Source of the DNA: Geodermatophilus sp. DSM 44513
GTDB lineage: Bacteria > Actinomycetota > Actinomycetes > Mycobacteriales > Geodermatophilaceae
Assembly: GCF_032460525.1 (NCBI RefSeq)
Contig: NZ_CP135963.1
Span: 2,294,001 to 2,358,000 of the forward strand
DNA length: 64,000 bases
Direction of reading: 5' to 3'
Below, piece after piece: positions 26,076 through 35,011 of the stretch; position 1 is the first letter of the stretch, and every line of letters begins with the position of its first letter. The notes below the pieces were generated by a model, which did no database searches, was not told where the DNA came from, and saw only the letters and a list, made by a program, of their open reading frames with translations. The position numbers were made by a program, and so were the translations under genes.

Positions 26076-26396
26076 TCACCGGGCGGCGGAGGCGTCGGCG
26101 TCGTGGTCGGCTCCGGCCTGCACGAGCCGCAGGAAGTCACCGATCCGCACGTGCTGCTCCAGCGGGTGCCGGAAGCGGCTGTTGCCGACCACCACGTAGT
26201 GGTTGCGCCGGCCCACGCGCTCCCGGACGACGTAGCCGGCCCGCTCGAGGTCGGCGACGATCATCTGCACCGCGCGCTCGGTGATGCCCACCCGTGCGGC
26301 GACGTCGCGCATGCGGACCTCGGGGTCCAGGGCGAGGCTGACGAGCACGTGGCCGTGGTTGGACAGGAACGTCCACCCCGTGGAGAGACCGTTCAT
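26076..26396 (-). CDS. Small winged-helix regulator, paralogue of the 6.3-kb regulator
   Basis: This 106-residue MarR-like protein has WTFLSNHGHVLVSLAL, a helix-turn-helix (RDVAARVGITERAVQMIVADLE) and a wing with RVGRRNHYVVV, ending in a DFLRLV helix. The same anchor residues occur in the protein at 6315-6689. ATG at 26396 is preferred: a TACTCT -10 lies 7 bases upstream, giving a leaderless transcript, while the GTG at 26432 lies upstream of that promoter. The operator CGAA-GCAGAG-TACG abuts the start codon, implying autoregulation. It is convergent with the P-type ATPase operon. Confidence 0.8.
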   Translation of the reverse strand: MNGLSTGWTFLSNHGHVLVSLALDPEVRMRDVAARVGITERAVQMIVADLERAGYVVRERVGRRNHYVVVGNSRFRHPLEQHVRIGDFLRLVQAGADHDADASAAR

Positions 26397-26397
26397 G

Positions 26398-26411
26398 CGA
26401 AGCAGAGTACG
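26398..26411 (-). promoter_or_regulatory. Autoregulatory CGAA-N6-TACG operator over -10 element
   Basis: The dyad CGAA-GCAGAG-TACG overlaps the TACTCT -10 (26409-26404 on the minus strand) directly before the ATG at 26396. It is a weaker copy of the sites at 6238, 6694 and 22273. Confidence 0.55.
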
Positions 26412-26486
26412 GGTGATCGCGCGGATGGCCACTCCGCCGACCCGTCCGGGGCACGTGGTACCCCGGCCCGGACGCGTCGGCCCGAA

Positions 26487-26515
26487 TTGACAACCACGTG
26501 TCCGTGGCGATTCCG
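26487..26515 (+). promoter_or_regulatory. Promoter of amino-acid permease gene
   Basis: A consensus TTGACA lies at 26487-26492. The spacer holds the short dyad CCACG-TGTC-CGTGG (26494-26507). The -10 (about 26510-26515, ATTCCG) is weak. It precedes the permease start at 26561. Confidence 0.45.
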
Positions 26516-26560
26516 TGAACGACGTCAGAAGCTCGCCCTCGACGCCGAGACGGGAACCCC

Positions 26561-27985
26561 GTGGCCGAGACCAGCACCAGCACAGTCGGCGACGAGGACA
26601 GCGGTCTCCGGAGGTCCATCACCGGGAGGCAGCTGTTCTTCTACACGCTCGGTGACGTCCTCGGCTCCGGGATCTACGTCCTGATCGGCCTGGTCGCGGC
26701 CGCCGTCGGCGGGGCGTTCTGGATCGCGTTCGCCCTCGGGGTCACCGTCGCGGCCATCACCGGGGCCGCCTACGCCGAGCTCGTCACCAAGTACCCCCAG
26801 GCCGCCGGCGCCGCCCTCTACGTCAAGAAGGCCTTCGGCAGCACCGCGCTGACCTTCCTGGTCACGGTGTCCTTCCTGTCGGCCAGCTTCGCCGCGACCG
26901 GTTCGCTGGCGACCGGCTTCGCCTCCTACTTCGCCACGCTGTGGGCCGGTCCGCCCGCGCTGCTGGTGTCGCTGGTCTTCCTGCTGGCCCTGGTGGTCGT
27001 CAACTTCATCGGCATCACCGAGTCGGTGGTCATGAACATGCTGATGACCTTCGTCGAGGTCGCCGGCTTGCTGATCATCATGGTGATCGGCGTCTGGTAC
27101 GTCGTGCAGGGCGACGCCGACTTCGGCGTGCTGGCCGACATCAGCGTCTCGGGCAACCCGGCGCTGGCCGTCCTCGCCGGCATCGCCTTCTCCTTCTTCG
27201 CGATGACCGGCTTCGAGAACACGGCCAACGTCGCGGAGGAGACGATCGAGCCGCACCGCGCCTTCCCGCGGTCGCTCGTCGGCGGCATGGTCGTCGCGGG
27301 ACTCGTGTACGTGCTGGTCTCCATGGCCGCCGCCCTCACCGTGCCCACCGACGTGCTCGCGGACTCCGACGCGGCCCTGCTGGAGGTCGTCCGGCAGGGC
27401 ATCCTGCCCTTCTCCACCGACGTCATGACCACGCTGTTCTCGGTCATCGCGCTGATCGCGATCACCAACACCACGCTGGTCACCATCGTCACCCAGCCGC
27501 GGATCCTCTACGGCATGGCCAAGGAGGACGTCGTCCCCGGCGTCTTCGCCCGGATCCACGCCACCCGCCGCAGCCCGTGGGTCGGGCTGCTGTTCAGCGG
27601 AGCGGTGGTCGCGGCCCTGCTGGTCGCCGGCAGCCTCGTGGTCAGCGCCGGTGGCATCGACCTGGTCAACGAGCTCGCCCTGGTCACCGTCGTCCTGCTG
27701 CTGGCCATCTACGCCCTGGTCATCGTCGCCTGCCTCAAGCTGCGCGGGCAGGACGAGGACGAGCGCACCTACCGGGCCAACACCCCGCTGCTGGTCGTCG
27801 GGCTGGTCGGCAACCTGGCCATCCTCGGGTTCGCCGTCTACGACGACCCGTGGTCGCTGGTGTGGTGCGCGGGCCTGATCGCCATCGGCGTGGTGCTGTT
27901 CCTCATCGAGTACACGGTCGGCTCGCGGAACCGTCCCGCGGGCGCCAGGCGCGGCGATCCGGCCGCCACACGGACGGAGGTCTGA
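26561..27985 (+). CDS. APC-family amino-acid permease
   Basis: This 474-residue protein has about twelve helices and the APC family opening GDVLGSGIYVLIG with later GFENTANVAEET, where the family places its substrate-contacting helix 6. It likely imports an amino acid or amine. A universal stress protein starts one base after its stop; permease-UspA pairs of this type are common and suggest nucleotide-linked control. Confidence 0.88.
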   Translation: MAETSTSTVGDEDSGLRRSITGRQLFFYTLGDVLGSGIYVLIGLVAAAVGGAFWIAFALGVTVAAITGAAYAELVTKYPQAAGAALYVKKAFGSTALTFLVTVSFLSASFAATGSLATGFASYFATLWAGPPALLVSLVFLLALVVVNFIGITESVVMNMLMTFVEVAGLLIIMVIGVWYVVQGDADFGVLADISVSGNPALAVLAGIAFSFFAMTGFENTANVAEETIEPHRAFPRSLVGGMVVAGLVYVLVSMAAALTVPTDVLADSDAALLEVVRQGILPFSTDVMTTLFSVIALIAITNTTLVTIVTQPRILYGMAKEDVVPGVFARIHATRRSPWVGLLFSGAVVAALLVAGSLVVSAGGIDLVNELALVTVVLLLAIYALVIVACLKLRGQDEDERTYRANTPLLVVGLVGNLAILGFAVYDDPWSLVWCAGLIAIGVVLFLIEYTVGSRNRPAGARRGDPAATRTEV

Positions 27986-27986
27986 G

Positions 27987-28466
27987 GTGCACGTCGTCGT
28001 CGCGACCGACGGGTCGCCGCAGTCGCTGGCCGCGGCCCACCACCTGACGTCCTTCGCGGACCCGCACAAGATCACCGGGATCTCGGTGGTCGCGGTCCTC
28101 CGGCCGCTGGCCTCGGTCGCCTTCGCCGACGAGATCTCCGACGCCGAGCAGCGCGGGGCCGGCCAGTGGACCGGCAGCTTCACGGAGGCGGCGCAGCGCG
28201 CCGTCGACGCCGTCGCGGCCGTCTTCGACGGCTGGGGACCCCGGGTGGACACGCAGATCCGCAGCGGGTCGCCGGCCGCCGAGATCATCGAGGCGGCGCA
28301 GGAGCGCGACGCCGGCCTGGTCGTGGTGGCGGCCGGGGGTCGCGGGATCAGCGACGCGATCCTCATCGGCAGCACCGCCCAGCGCGTCCAGCACTACGCG
28401 CCGTGCCCGGTCCTCGTCGTGCGCCCCGCACCCCGGACGAGGAGGACCGAGCGGCGGGACGCCTGA
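27987..28466 (+). CDS. Universal stress protein (UspA family)
   Basis: This 159-residue cytoplasmic alpha/beta protein starts HVVVATDGSPQSLAAA and has the ATP-binding-type signature at the end, GGRGISDAILIGSTAQRVQHYAPCPVLVVR (written here only in parts: GGRGIS, GSTAQRV, CPVLVVR). It belongs to the ATP-binding UspA group. It is coupled to the permease gene and probably modulates it. Confidence 0.88.
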   Translation: MHVVVATDGSPQSLAAAHHLTSFADPHKITGISVVAVLRPLASVAFADEISDAEQRGAGQWTGSFTEAAQRAVDAVAAVFDGWGPRVDTQIRSGSPAAEIIEAAQERDAGLVVVAAGGRGISDAILIGSTAQRVQHYAPCPVLVVRPAPRTRRTERRDA

Positions 28467-28524
28467 CCCCGCGCCGTCCGGGCACCGCCGACGTCCGCCC
28501 ACGGGTGCGCGCGGGGGGGGGGCC

Positions 28525-29583
28525 TCACCGCGCCGCGGTCGGGCCCCCACCGGCCGGTGGTGACGCCACCGAGGTGGTCGTGACCCAGGCGTCGATCGTC
28601 GCCCACCACCGGTAGAGCCACTCGGTCAGCTGCGCCTCCCCCCGGGGGACCTCCGCGGCGGGGACGAACCACCAGCGCAGGTGCAGGGTCTTGTCCATGG
28701 GCAGGCCGCGCCACAGGTCCCCGACCGTGCTCAGGTGCTCCAGTCCGGTGTGCGCGACGAACACGACGTCCGCGTGCGGGGCCGCGGTCAGGGCCGCCAC
28801 GACCCCGCCCGGCCGCGGTGGCAGCACCCGGCGCATCGCCTCGGCCCGGCGGACGGCCGACCCCAGCCCCCGGTCGCGGAGCCGCTGGATGGCCCGCACC
28901 CGGCGCTGCGGGGTGAAGTTGGCCCCCTCGGGGAAGAGCAGCAGCGCGTCCTCCTCGCCCAGGCCGCGGGCCAGCTCCGCGATCGCCGCCTCGGACCTGT
29001 CCCCCGCGCCCGGGCCGGCGGAGACGAAGTGGTTGGGCAGCCGGTTGAGGTGGACGTCGATCAGGGGGTCGAGCTGCAGCACGTCCTTGAGCACGATGCG
29101 CGGCCGGCGCAGGTGGTCGCGGTCCATCAGCGTGTGCACGAGCAGCAGCGAGTCACCGGGGCCGGCGTGGCGGGACAGCACGACCATGGCGTTCGTCGAG
29201 CCGGGCACCCCGTCGTCCAGGGGTGACCAGGACTCGCCGTCGGTGACCAGCCGCAGCGCGAACAGCCGCCGCGCCGCCCGCATCAGGGCGTCGAGGACCA
29301 GCCGCAGGACGGTGTAGTGGGCCGCCTGGAACGCCGGGGTGCCCAGCCGGCGACCGCACCCGCTGAGCAGCCACAGCGCGGCCGCGGCCACCTGCGCGGT
29401 GACCTCCAGCGCGAGGTACACGAGCGCGAAGGCCAGCAGCCGCAGCGCACGCCAGCGCCCGGGCAGCCACACCGAGACCACCACCGCCACGACGACGAGC
29501 ACGGGCAGCAGGACGACCGCGGCCACCAGCACCCCGAGCAGCAGCGGGCCGGTGACCCGGCGGACGCCGCGGGGCGGGAGCAC
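28525..29583 (-). CDS. Lysophospholipid acyltransferase family membrane protein
   Basis: This 352-residue protein has two or three N-terminal membrane helices and an acyltransferase domain with the H-x4-D box (SRHAGPGDS) and the glycerol-phosphate site FPEGANFTPQRR, as in PlsC-type enzymes that acylate lysophosphatidic acid or related lipids. The GTG start is one base after the patatin stop, so the phospholipase and this enzyme form a deacylation/reacylation pair. Confidence 0.82.
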   Translation of the reverse strand: MLPPRGVRRVTGPLLLGVLVAAVVLLPVLVVVAVVVSVWLPGRWRALRLLAFALVYLALEVTAQVAAAALWLLSGCGRRLGTPAFQAAHYTVLRLVLDALMRAARRLFALRLVTDGESWSPLDDGVPGSTNAMVVLSRHAGPGDSLLLVHTLMDRDHLRRPRIVLKDVLQLDPLIDVHLNRLPNHFVSAGPGAGDRSEAAIAELARGLGEEDALLLFPEGANFTPQRRVRAIQRLRDRGLGSAVRRAEAMRRVLPPRPGGVVAALTAAPHADVVFVAHTGLEHLSTVGDLWRGLPMDKTLHLRWWFVPAAEVPRGEAQLTEWLYRWWATIDAWVTTTSVASPPAGGGPTAAR

Positions 29584-29584
29584 C

Positions 29585-30454
29585 TCAGGCTCCCCCGTCC
29601 CGCGACGCGCGGACACCGTCGAGGTAGCCGCGGGCCGCGGCGTGCGCCTGCTCGATGCGGGCGGGCACGCCGGAGAAGTCGCGGTAGCGCAGGTTGCCCG
29701 CCCCGGGGGGAGCCGGGTCGCCCGCCGGCAGCACGTGCACGGTGACCCCCGGCGGCAGCGCGGCCAGGTCGGCGGCGAACCGGTGCCGGCGGGCGATCTC
29801 GAAGGCGACGGTCGCGACCTCCCACGGCCGGGTCGGCGGGCGCAGGGGACGGTCGATCCGCCCGACGTGCAGCACGTACACCGTGTCGGCGCCGAGCGCG
29901 ACCGCGCGGCCGACCGGGATGCTGTGCACCAGCCCCCCGTCGAGGTGGTGCTCGCCGTCCAGCTCGACCGGCGGCAGCAGCCCCGGGACGGCGGAGGAGG
30001 CGAGCACCGCGTCGACCAGCGGGCCGTCGGTGAACCAGCGTTCGGCGGCCCGCTCGATGCTGGCCGCCACGCACTGGAACGGGACGGGCAGCTCGGCGAA
30101 GGTCGCCACCGGCAGGTGCGCGGCGAGCAGGTCCCGCAGCGGCTCGCGCGGGTGGAGGTGGGTGCGGGTCCGCACGAGGGTGCCCACCCGGGACAGCACG
30201 GACCCGGCGAAGACGCCGGCGGCGGCCAGGTCCTCCCAGAGGGCGCGCAGCCGGTCCACCGCGCCCGGTGTCGGGTCGGCGGCGACGAACGCGCCGTTGA
30301 TCGCCCCCACCGACGTCCCCACGACGAGGTCGGGCCGCACGCCGTGCTCGACCAGCGCCTGCAGCATGCCGACCTCGGCCGCGCCGAGGACTCCCCCGCC
30401 ACCGAGGACGAACGCCGTCCCGCCCCGGGCGGCCGGTGCCGGCGGCGGTGCCAT
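29585..30454 (-). CDS. Patatin-like phospholipase
   Basis: This 289-residue patatin-domain hydrolase has the oxyanion glycine loop FVLGGGGVLGAAEVGML, the nucleophile Ser in GTSVGAING and the catalytic Asp in HLDGGLV, in the expected order. It should be a cytoplasmic or peripheral lipid acyl hydrolase. The ATG at 30454 gives a normal N-terminus. It is immediately followed by the acyltransferase gene. Confidence 0.88.
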   Translation of the reverse strand: MAPPPAPAARGGTAFVLGGGGVLGAAEVGMLQALVEHGVRPDLVVGTSVGAINGAFVAADPTPGAVDRLRALWEDLAAAGVFAGSVLSRVGTLVRTRTHLHPREPLRDLLAAHLPVATFAELPVPFQCVAASIERAAERWFTDGPLVDAVLASSAVPGLLPPVELDGEHHLDGGLVHSIPVGRAVALGADTVYVLHVGRIDRPLRPPTRPWEVATVAFEIARRHRFAADLAALPPGVTVHVLPAGDPAPPGAGNLRYRDFSGVPARIEQAHAAARGYLDGVRASRDGGA

Positions 30455-30494
30455 GCCGGCATCGTGCCACCCGCGGCAGCGCGGGACGGCGGCA

Positions 30495-30594
30495 CCGAGC
30501 GGAGGCCCGGGGGCGGGGGCAGGGACGGGCGGGGCCACTGTCATGCTGCCCGGGTGGACGGCCCCCGCTCGCCGCGCGAGCGCCCCGCCACCGC
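30495..30594 (+). repeat. Promoter/start module shared with 1158-1245
   Basis: This segment covers the putative promoter and first codons of the MFS gene at 30554 and matches 1158-1245 well, mainly around CACTGTCATGCTG and GACGGCCCCCGCTC. See the entry at 1158. Confidence 0.45.
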
Positions 30595-32023
30595 GCCGGC
30601 ACCCGGTCCGGACGGGTACAGCGAGCAGGCCGCCCGGCTGGCCGGGACCGCTGCCGGCGCACCGTGCCGCCCCGTCGCGCCACCGGCCGGTGCCACGGCC
30701 CAGGTGCCGGCGCGGACGGCGCCACGGCTGGCCCTGGCGCTGGGCGGCCTGTTCGCCCTGGCCGGCAGCGGCTCCTCGGCCGCGGCCGTGGCGCTGCCCG
30801 GGCTCGGCACCGGTCTCGACGTGCCGGCGAGCGCGACGGCGTGGGTGCTCAGCGTCTACGTGCTGGCGCTGGCGGTCACCACCGCGGTCTACGGCCGGCT
30901 GGCCGACCTGGCCGGTGTCCGGTGGCCGCTGGTGGCGGGGGTGGGCCTCATGGCCGGCGGTGCCGTGCTCGGTGCGCTGGCCCCCAGCCTGCCGGTCCTG
31001 CTGGTCGGCCGGATGCTGCAGGGCGCCGGTGCCGGCGCGGTGCCGGTCCTGGCGACCGCCCTGCTCAGCGCGCGGTACACCGGCGAGGTGCGGGCGGCGG
31101 CGCTCACCCGGGTGGCCGGGGTGGCCGCCGCCGGTGGCGCGCTGGGGCCCTTCGCCGGGGGCCTGCTGCAGACCTGGGGAGGCTGGCGCGCCGTCCTGGT
31201 GCTGCCGGCCGTCGGCCTGCTCCTGCTCCCGCTGATCGCCCCCGCAGCCGGCCGGCGCGGCCGCGGGGGGCCGATCGACGTCCTCGGGGCGGTGCTGGTC
31301 ACCGCCTGCGCCGCGGGGCTGGTGCTGCTCGTGCAGTCCCCGGCGGCCGGGGTGACCGTCGCCGTCGTCGGGGCGGCGCTGCTCGCGGTGGCCGGCCCGG
31401 CGGCGGCGGTGCACCTGGCCCGGACCCCGCTGGGGTTCCTGCCGCGCCGGGTGGTCACCTCGCGTGCCGCGGTGACGGCCGCCGGCTGCGCGGCCGTCGT
31501 CCCGGCGGGGTGGTTCGGGCTGCTCCTGGCCGTGCCCGAGGTGCTCACCGCCCGCGGCTGGTCGCCGCTGCTCACCGGGGCCAGCCTGGTGCCGGCGGCC
31601 GCGGTCGGCCTGTTCGCCTCCCGCTACGCCGGGCGGCTCCTGGCCCGGGCCGGTGCGGTGCGCACGCTGGCGCTGGCCTCCGCCCTGACGGTGTTCGCGC
31701 TGCTCGACGCCGCCGTGGGGGCCGCCGTCGGGATCCCCGCGCTGCTCGCCGTCGCGGTCGGCGTGGTGTCGGCCGCGTTCAGCCTGGGGCAGCCGGCCCT
31801 GGTCGAGGTCGTCGGCGCGGCGGTCCCGGCCGCCGACCGGGGGGTGGCGCTCGGCGCGGCGACGCTGCTGTTCCTGCTCGGCGGCGGTGTCGGGACCGCG
31901 GCCGTCGCCGGGGTGGGGGCGCTCACCGGGACGGCCGCCGCGCTGGCCGTGCTCGCCGTGCTGCCCGCCGTGGCGACCCTCGTGGCCGGGGTGTGGGCGG
32001 TGCGGACGGCCCGCACCGGCTGA
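30554..32023 (+). CDS. MFS transporter (14-helix drug-exporter type)
   Basis: This 489-residue protein has the DHA2-like layout: loop 2-3 motif (GRLADLAGVRWPLV), motif C region GAGAGAVPVLATALL, and roughly fourteen hydrophobic helices. A basic and proline-rich N-terminus of about 55 residues precedes helix 1, so a start further inside cannot be excluded. Its last 400 bases are overlapped by the antisense reading frame of the esterase gene. Confidence 0.85.
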   Translation: MDGPRSPRERPATAPAPGPDGYSEQAARLAGTAAGAPCRPVAPPAGATAQVPARTAPRLALALGGLFALAGSGSSAAAVALPGLGTGLDVPASATAWVLSVYVLALAVTTAVYGRLADLAGVRWPLVAGVGLMAGGAVLGALAPSLPVLLVGRMLQGAGAGAVPVLATALLSARYTGEVRAAALTRVAGVAAAGGALGPFAGGLLQTWGGWRAVLVLPAVGLLLLPLIAPAAGRRGRGGPIDVLGAVLVTACAAGLVLLVQSPAAGVTVAVVGAALLAVAGPAAAVHLARTPLGFLPRRVVTSRAAVTAAGCAAVVPAGWFGLLLAVPEVLTARGWSPLLTGASLVPAAAVGLFASRYAGRLLARAGAVRTLALASALTVFALLDAAVGAAVGIPALLAVAVGVVSAAFSLGQPALVEVVGAAVPAADRGVALGAATLLFLLGGGVGTAAVAGVGALTGTAAALAVLAVLPAVATLVAGVWAVRTARTG

Positions 32024-34017
32024 CGGGGACGGGGCACGTCGCCCGGCTGCCGGGCGCCGGCGTGCACGTCCAGCCAGTCCCGCATCGCCGCCCGGGTGAC
32101 GCCGGAGAGCCGGTGCCAGTCGGCCAGCGGCACCCGGGGGACGCCGGCGGCCCGGCAGGCGGCGGCCACCGCGCCGGGCGGCGCCTCGGGGTCCCAGGCG
32201 GGGTCCAGCACGACCGTCGGGCGGTGGGCCGTCGCGGCGAGCAGGTCGGCCAGGGTGTACCCGGGTCGGGCCCGCAGCAGCGGCTCCCCGCAGCTGGGGG
32301 CGGCCAGCACCGCACCGGCCACCGGCACGTCCCCCGGCCCGGCGCCCAGGGCGAGCAGGTGCAGCGCGACCAGCGCCCCGGTGCCGTAGGCGGCGACCCA
32401 GACCCGGTCGTGCCCGGTGGCCGCCGCCGCGACGGTGGCCACGGCGGCCGCGTCGGCGGTCATCCAGCCCAGCGGGGAGGAGCCCGGCGCGGGGCGCTCA
32501 CCGTGCCGCGGGCCGGCGCCGACCGGGTCGTGGCAGGCGACCGCCCAGCCGGCCGCGGTCAGCAGCGCCGGCAGCGGCTCGGCCTGCTCGTAGCCGGCCC
32601 GCCACCCGGTCGCGGCACACGGCGGGCCGAGCCAGACCACCAGCCCGCGGCCGCGGCCGCCGTCCGGCGGGCGCAGCAGGGTGACCGGCACGCCGTCCGG
32701 GGTCCGCAGGGGGTCCTCGCCCGGCACCGCCGGTCCGCCGGTGGTCCGCCGGGCCGGGCCCAGGGCCGCGCGGACGGCGGCACGCAGCGCGGCCCCCCGC
32801 ACGGGCCGCGGTCCCGGGCGCACCCGGTCGGCCGGCCACGGGACCGGGGACGGCGCCACCGGGGCGCGCCCGGGGCGACGGGGCGGTCCGCCGAGCCGTG
32901 CCTGCGCCCAGTCCAGCTGGGCGGCCACCGCCGCCTCGTCGGCCCGGTGTCCGCCCGGGCGCAGCACCAGCTCGAGGGCGTCCGGGCGGCCCAGCAGGGC
33001 GAAGGCCTCCCGCGCCGCGTCGACGGCGGCCCGGGCGGCCGGGACGCGCTCGACCGGGTCCTCGACCGCCACCGACACGAGGACCGGCCGGGGTGCGGCC
33101 AGCGCCAGCAGCTCGTGGGCGTCGGTGGGCAGCCGGTGCTCCCGCCCGGCGAACCAGCGCAGCCGCGGGGAGTACCAGCCGGGGTAGTGCCGGGTGAGCA
33201 GCTCCACCCCCTCGCCGAAGTGCCGGTCGGTGCACAGCCGCGCGGGGATGGCCCCGAGCACGCCGCTGGAGCTGGAGACGACGCCGGCGAAGCGGTCGTC
33301 GGAGGCGGCGGCCAGCAGCGCGGTCTTGCCGTTGCGGCTGTGCCCGCCGACCAGCACCCGGCGGGGGTCGACCCCGGGCTGGTCGGCCAGGGCGTCGAGG
33401 ACCCGGGACAGCGCCCACGCCCGCCAGGCCAGCCGGCCGGCGACGACCGAGGGGTGCGCCCGCTCGACGGCCTCGGTGTCGTCGTCGCCGTCCGCGGCCG
33501 AGACCAGGCAGGCGCCCCACCCCCGGGCCACCGCCGCCTCCGCCCAGGGCCCGTGGCTGGACTGCAGCAGGTAGACCGGCACGTCGCGGCGGACGCCGGC
33601 CTCCGGCACGGGCAGCAGCAGCCGCGCGCGCAGCGACCAGCCGTCGCCGACGACGAGGTCGCGGACCTGCACGCCGCCGGCCGTGTGCACCCGCCGCACC
33701 CGGACGGGCGTGCGGCGGGGCGCGGGCGGGGGTGCCCCGGTCAGCCACCGGCGCCAGCGGGCGCGCAGCAGCGCGCGGCGCGCCGGCCACCCGCCGGCTC
33801 CGGGGAGGCCCTCGACCGGCGACCACAGACCCGTGCGCGCGGGGAGGCGGGCGAAGTCCGGCGCCAGGCCCCCGCCGGCGGCCAGCCACGCCGCGAAGGG
33901 GTCGCTCGGGGGCAGTGCTGCGGCCAGCTCGGCGGTGTAGCGCCGCCGGCGTGCCGTCGCCGACCGCCCGGCGTCCCCGTCCCCGTCCCCGGGGCGGGCC
34001 GGCACCAGCGGGGTCAT
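31624..34017 (-). CDS. Two-domain alpha/beta hydrolase (esterase) with antisense 3' tail
   Basis: The first domain (about residues 85-380) resembles glucuronoyl or acetylxylan esterases, with a nucleophile in GGHSRNGKTALLAA and the conserved APRPVLVSVAVEDPVE Asp loop. The second (about 420-665) is another alpha/beta-hydrolase fold, but its nucleophile elbow reads AYGTGALVAL, with Thr for Ser, so it may be inactive. ATG at 34017 follows TACCGT (34031-34026) by 8 bases. Protein-like sequence ends near LDVHAGARQPGD, yet no stop occurs for a further 130 or so codons, all antisense to the MFS gene. The tail (Ala/Thr/Ser-rich) is probably an accident of a lost stop codon. Confidence 0.7.
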   Translation of the reverse strand: MTPLVPARPGDGDGDAGRSATARRRRYTAELAAALPPSDPFAAWLAAGGGLAPDFARLPARTGLWSPVEGLPGAGGWPARRALLRARWRRWLTGAPPPAPRRTPVRVRRVHTAGGVQVRDLVVGDGWSLRARLLLPVPEAGVRRDVPVYLLQSSHGPWAEAAVARGWGACLVSAADGDDDTEAVERAHPSVVAGRLAWRAWALSRVLDALADQPGVDPRRVLVGGHSRNGKTALLAAASDDRFAGVVSSSSGVLGAIPARLCTDRHFGEGVELLTRHYPGWYSPRLRWFAGREHRLPTDAHELLALAAPRPVLVSVAVEDPVERVPAARAAVDAAREAFALLGRPDALELVLRPGGHRADEAAVAAQLDWAQARLGGPPRRPGRAPVAPSPVPWPADRVRPGPRPVRGAALRAAVRAALGPARRTTGGPAVPGEDPLRTPDGVPVTLLRPPDGGRGRGLVVWLGPPCAATGWRAGYEQAEPLPALLTAAGWAVACHDPVGAGPRHGERPAPGSSPLGWMTADAAAVATVAAAATGHDRVWVAAYGTGALVALHLLALGAGPGDVPVAGAVLAAPSCGEPLLRARPGYTLADLLAATAHRPTVVLDPAWDPEAPPGAVAAACRAAGVPRVPLADWHRLSGVTRAAMRDWLDVHAGARQPGDVPRPRQPVRAVRTAHTPATRVATAGSTASTASAAAVPVSAPTPATAAVPTPPPSRNSSVAAPSATPRSAAGTAAPTTSTRAGCPRLNAADTTPTATASSAGIPTAAPTAASSSANTVRAEASASVRTAPARARSRPA

Positions 34018-34126
34018 GCGCGTGAACGGTAGGGCCGGCAGGTGTCCTCCGGGTGTCACCGGTGGTGCGTCCGTGCCGCGGCGGGCCGGTGGTTCGGGAG
34101 GCCCGGCCGGCGGGCACAGGGACGGC

Positions 34127-35011
34127 GTGCGCGTGCTGCTGGTGATCACCGACGTGGACTGGTACGAGGACGCCGGCTACGCGGCCGCCTGGGTGCGGGC
34201 GCTGGAGGAGCAGGGTGCGGAGGTCGAGCGGCTGGCCCGGGTGCCGGCCGACTGGCCGGTGTCCGGTCCGCCACGGGGCCGCTACGACCTGGCGATCGCC
34301 CACGTGCTGGTCGAGGAGGTGGTCGGCTACGCGCCGACCTTCGCCCTGGCCGTGCTGCTGGAGGCCGCCGGCGTGCCGCTGCTCAACCCGGTCGCCTCGC
34401 TGGTCGCCTCCGCCGACAAGCTGGTGACCCACGCCGTGTGGGCGGCCGCCGGCGTGCCGCAACCGGCCGCGTGGGACCTCGCCCGGCTGACGGAGTGGCC
34501 GCTGCCGGGACGGCGGATGGTGCTCAAGCCCGCGCTCGGCGACGGCGCGCGCTACATCGAGCTGGTCGGTGACCTCGACGCCGCGCACGCCGTCGACGCG
34601 GCCTGGCGCGCCGCCGAGGCCGCCGGCGGGCACCGGCGCGGCGCGGCGCTGCTGCAGGAGTGGATCGCCGAGCCGGCGTGCGCGCGGGTCTTCGCCACCC
34701 CGGCCGCCACCTCCCTGGTCTACGAGAAGTCCCGGGCCGAAGGCGCGCTGGTCACCCACGGCACGGTCTACCCGCGGGTGTACGAGGCGCCGCCGGCGAT
34801 GGCGCAGCTGGCGCAGCGCACGGTCGCCGCCCTCGGCGGCGGGCTGATGGGCGTCGACGTGCTGGTCGAGCCGGGCGGCCGGCTGCTGGCGCTGGAGGCC
34901 AACGCGCCCTTCGGCTTCGACGTCACCGACCCGCAGCAGGCGCGGTGGGTGGCCCGCGCCGCCCTGACCGCCGCCGAGCGGGCGGCCGCGGCGCGCTCGG
35001 CGGCGGCGTGA
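34127..35011 (+). CDS. RimK-like ATP-grasp ligase
   Basis: This 294-residue protein has the ATP-grasp layout: an N-terminal pre-ATP-grasp domain (VRVLLVITDVDWYEDAG), a central lysine strand (RRMVLKPALGDGARYIELV), a second lysine region (LLQEWIA) and the metal site MGVDVLVEPGGRLLALEAN with the ExN pair. It should join a carboxylate to an amine through an acyl phosphate. The GTG at 34127 follows CACAGGGA. It is coupled by GTGA to a second, circularly permuted ATP-grasp enzyme. Confidence 0.85.
   Translation: MRVLLVITDVDWYEDAGYAAAWVRALEEQGAEVERLARVPADWPVSGPPRGRYDLAIAHVLVEEVVGYAPTFALAVLLEAAGVPLLNPVASLVASADKLVTHAVWAAAGVPQPAAWDLARLTEWPLPGRRMVLKPALGDGARYIELVGDLDAAHAVDAAWRAAEAAGGHRRGAALLQEWIAEPACARVFATPAATSLVYEKSRAEGALVTHGTVYPRVYEAPPAMAQLAQRTVAALGGGLMGVDVLVEPGGRLLALEANAPFGFDVTDPQQARWVARAALTAAERAAAARSAAA

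Noticed and set aside
28513..28522. Run of ten G residues between the stress-protein and acyltransferase genes
   Set aside because: It lies in a short gap between convergent genes. There is no sign of phase variation because no promoter or coding frame depends on its length.
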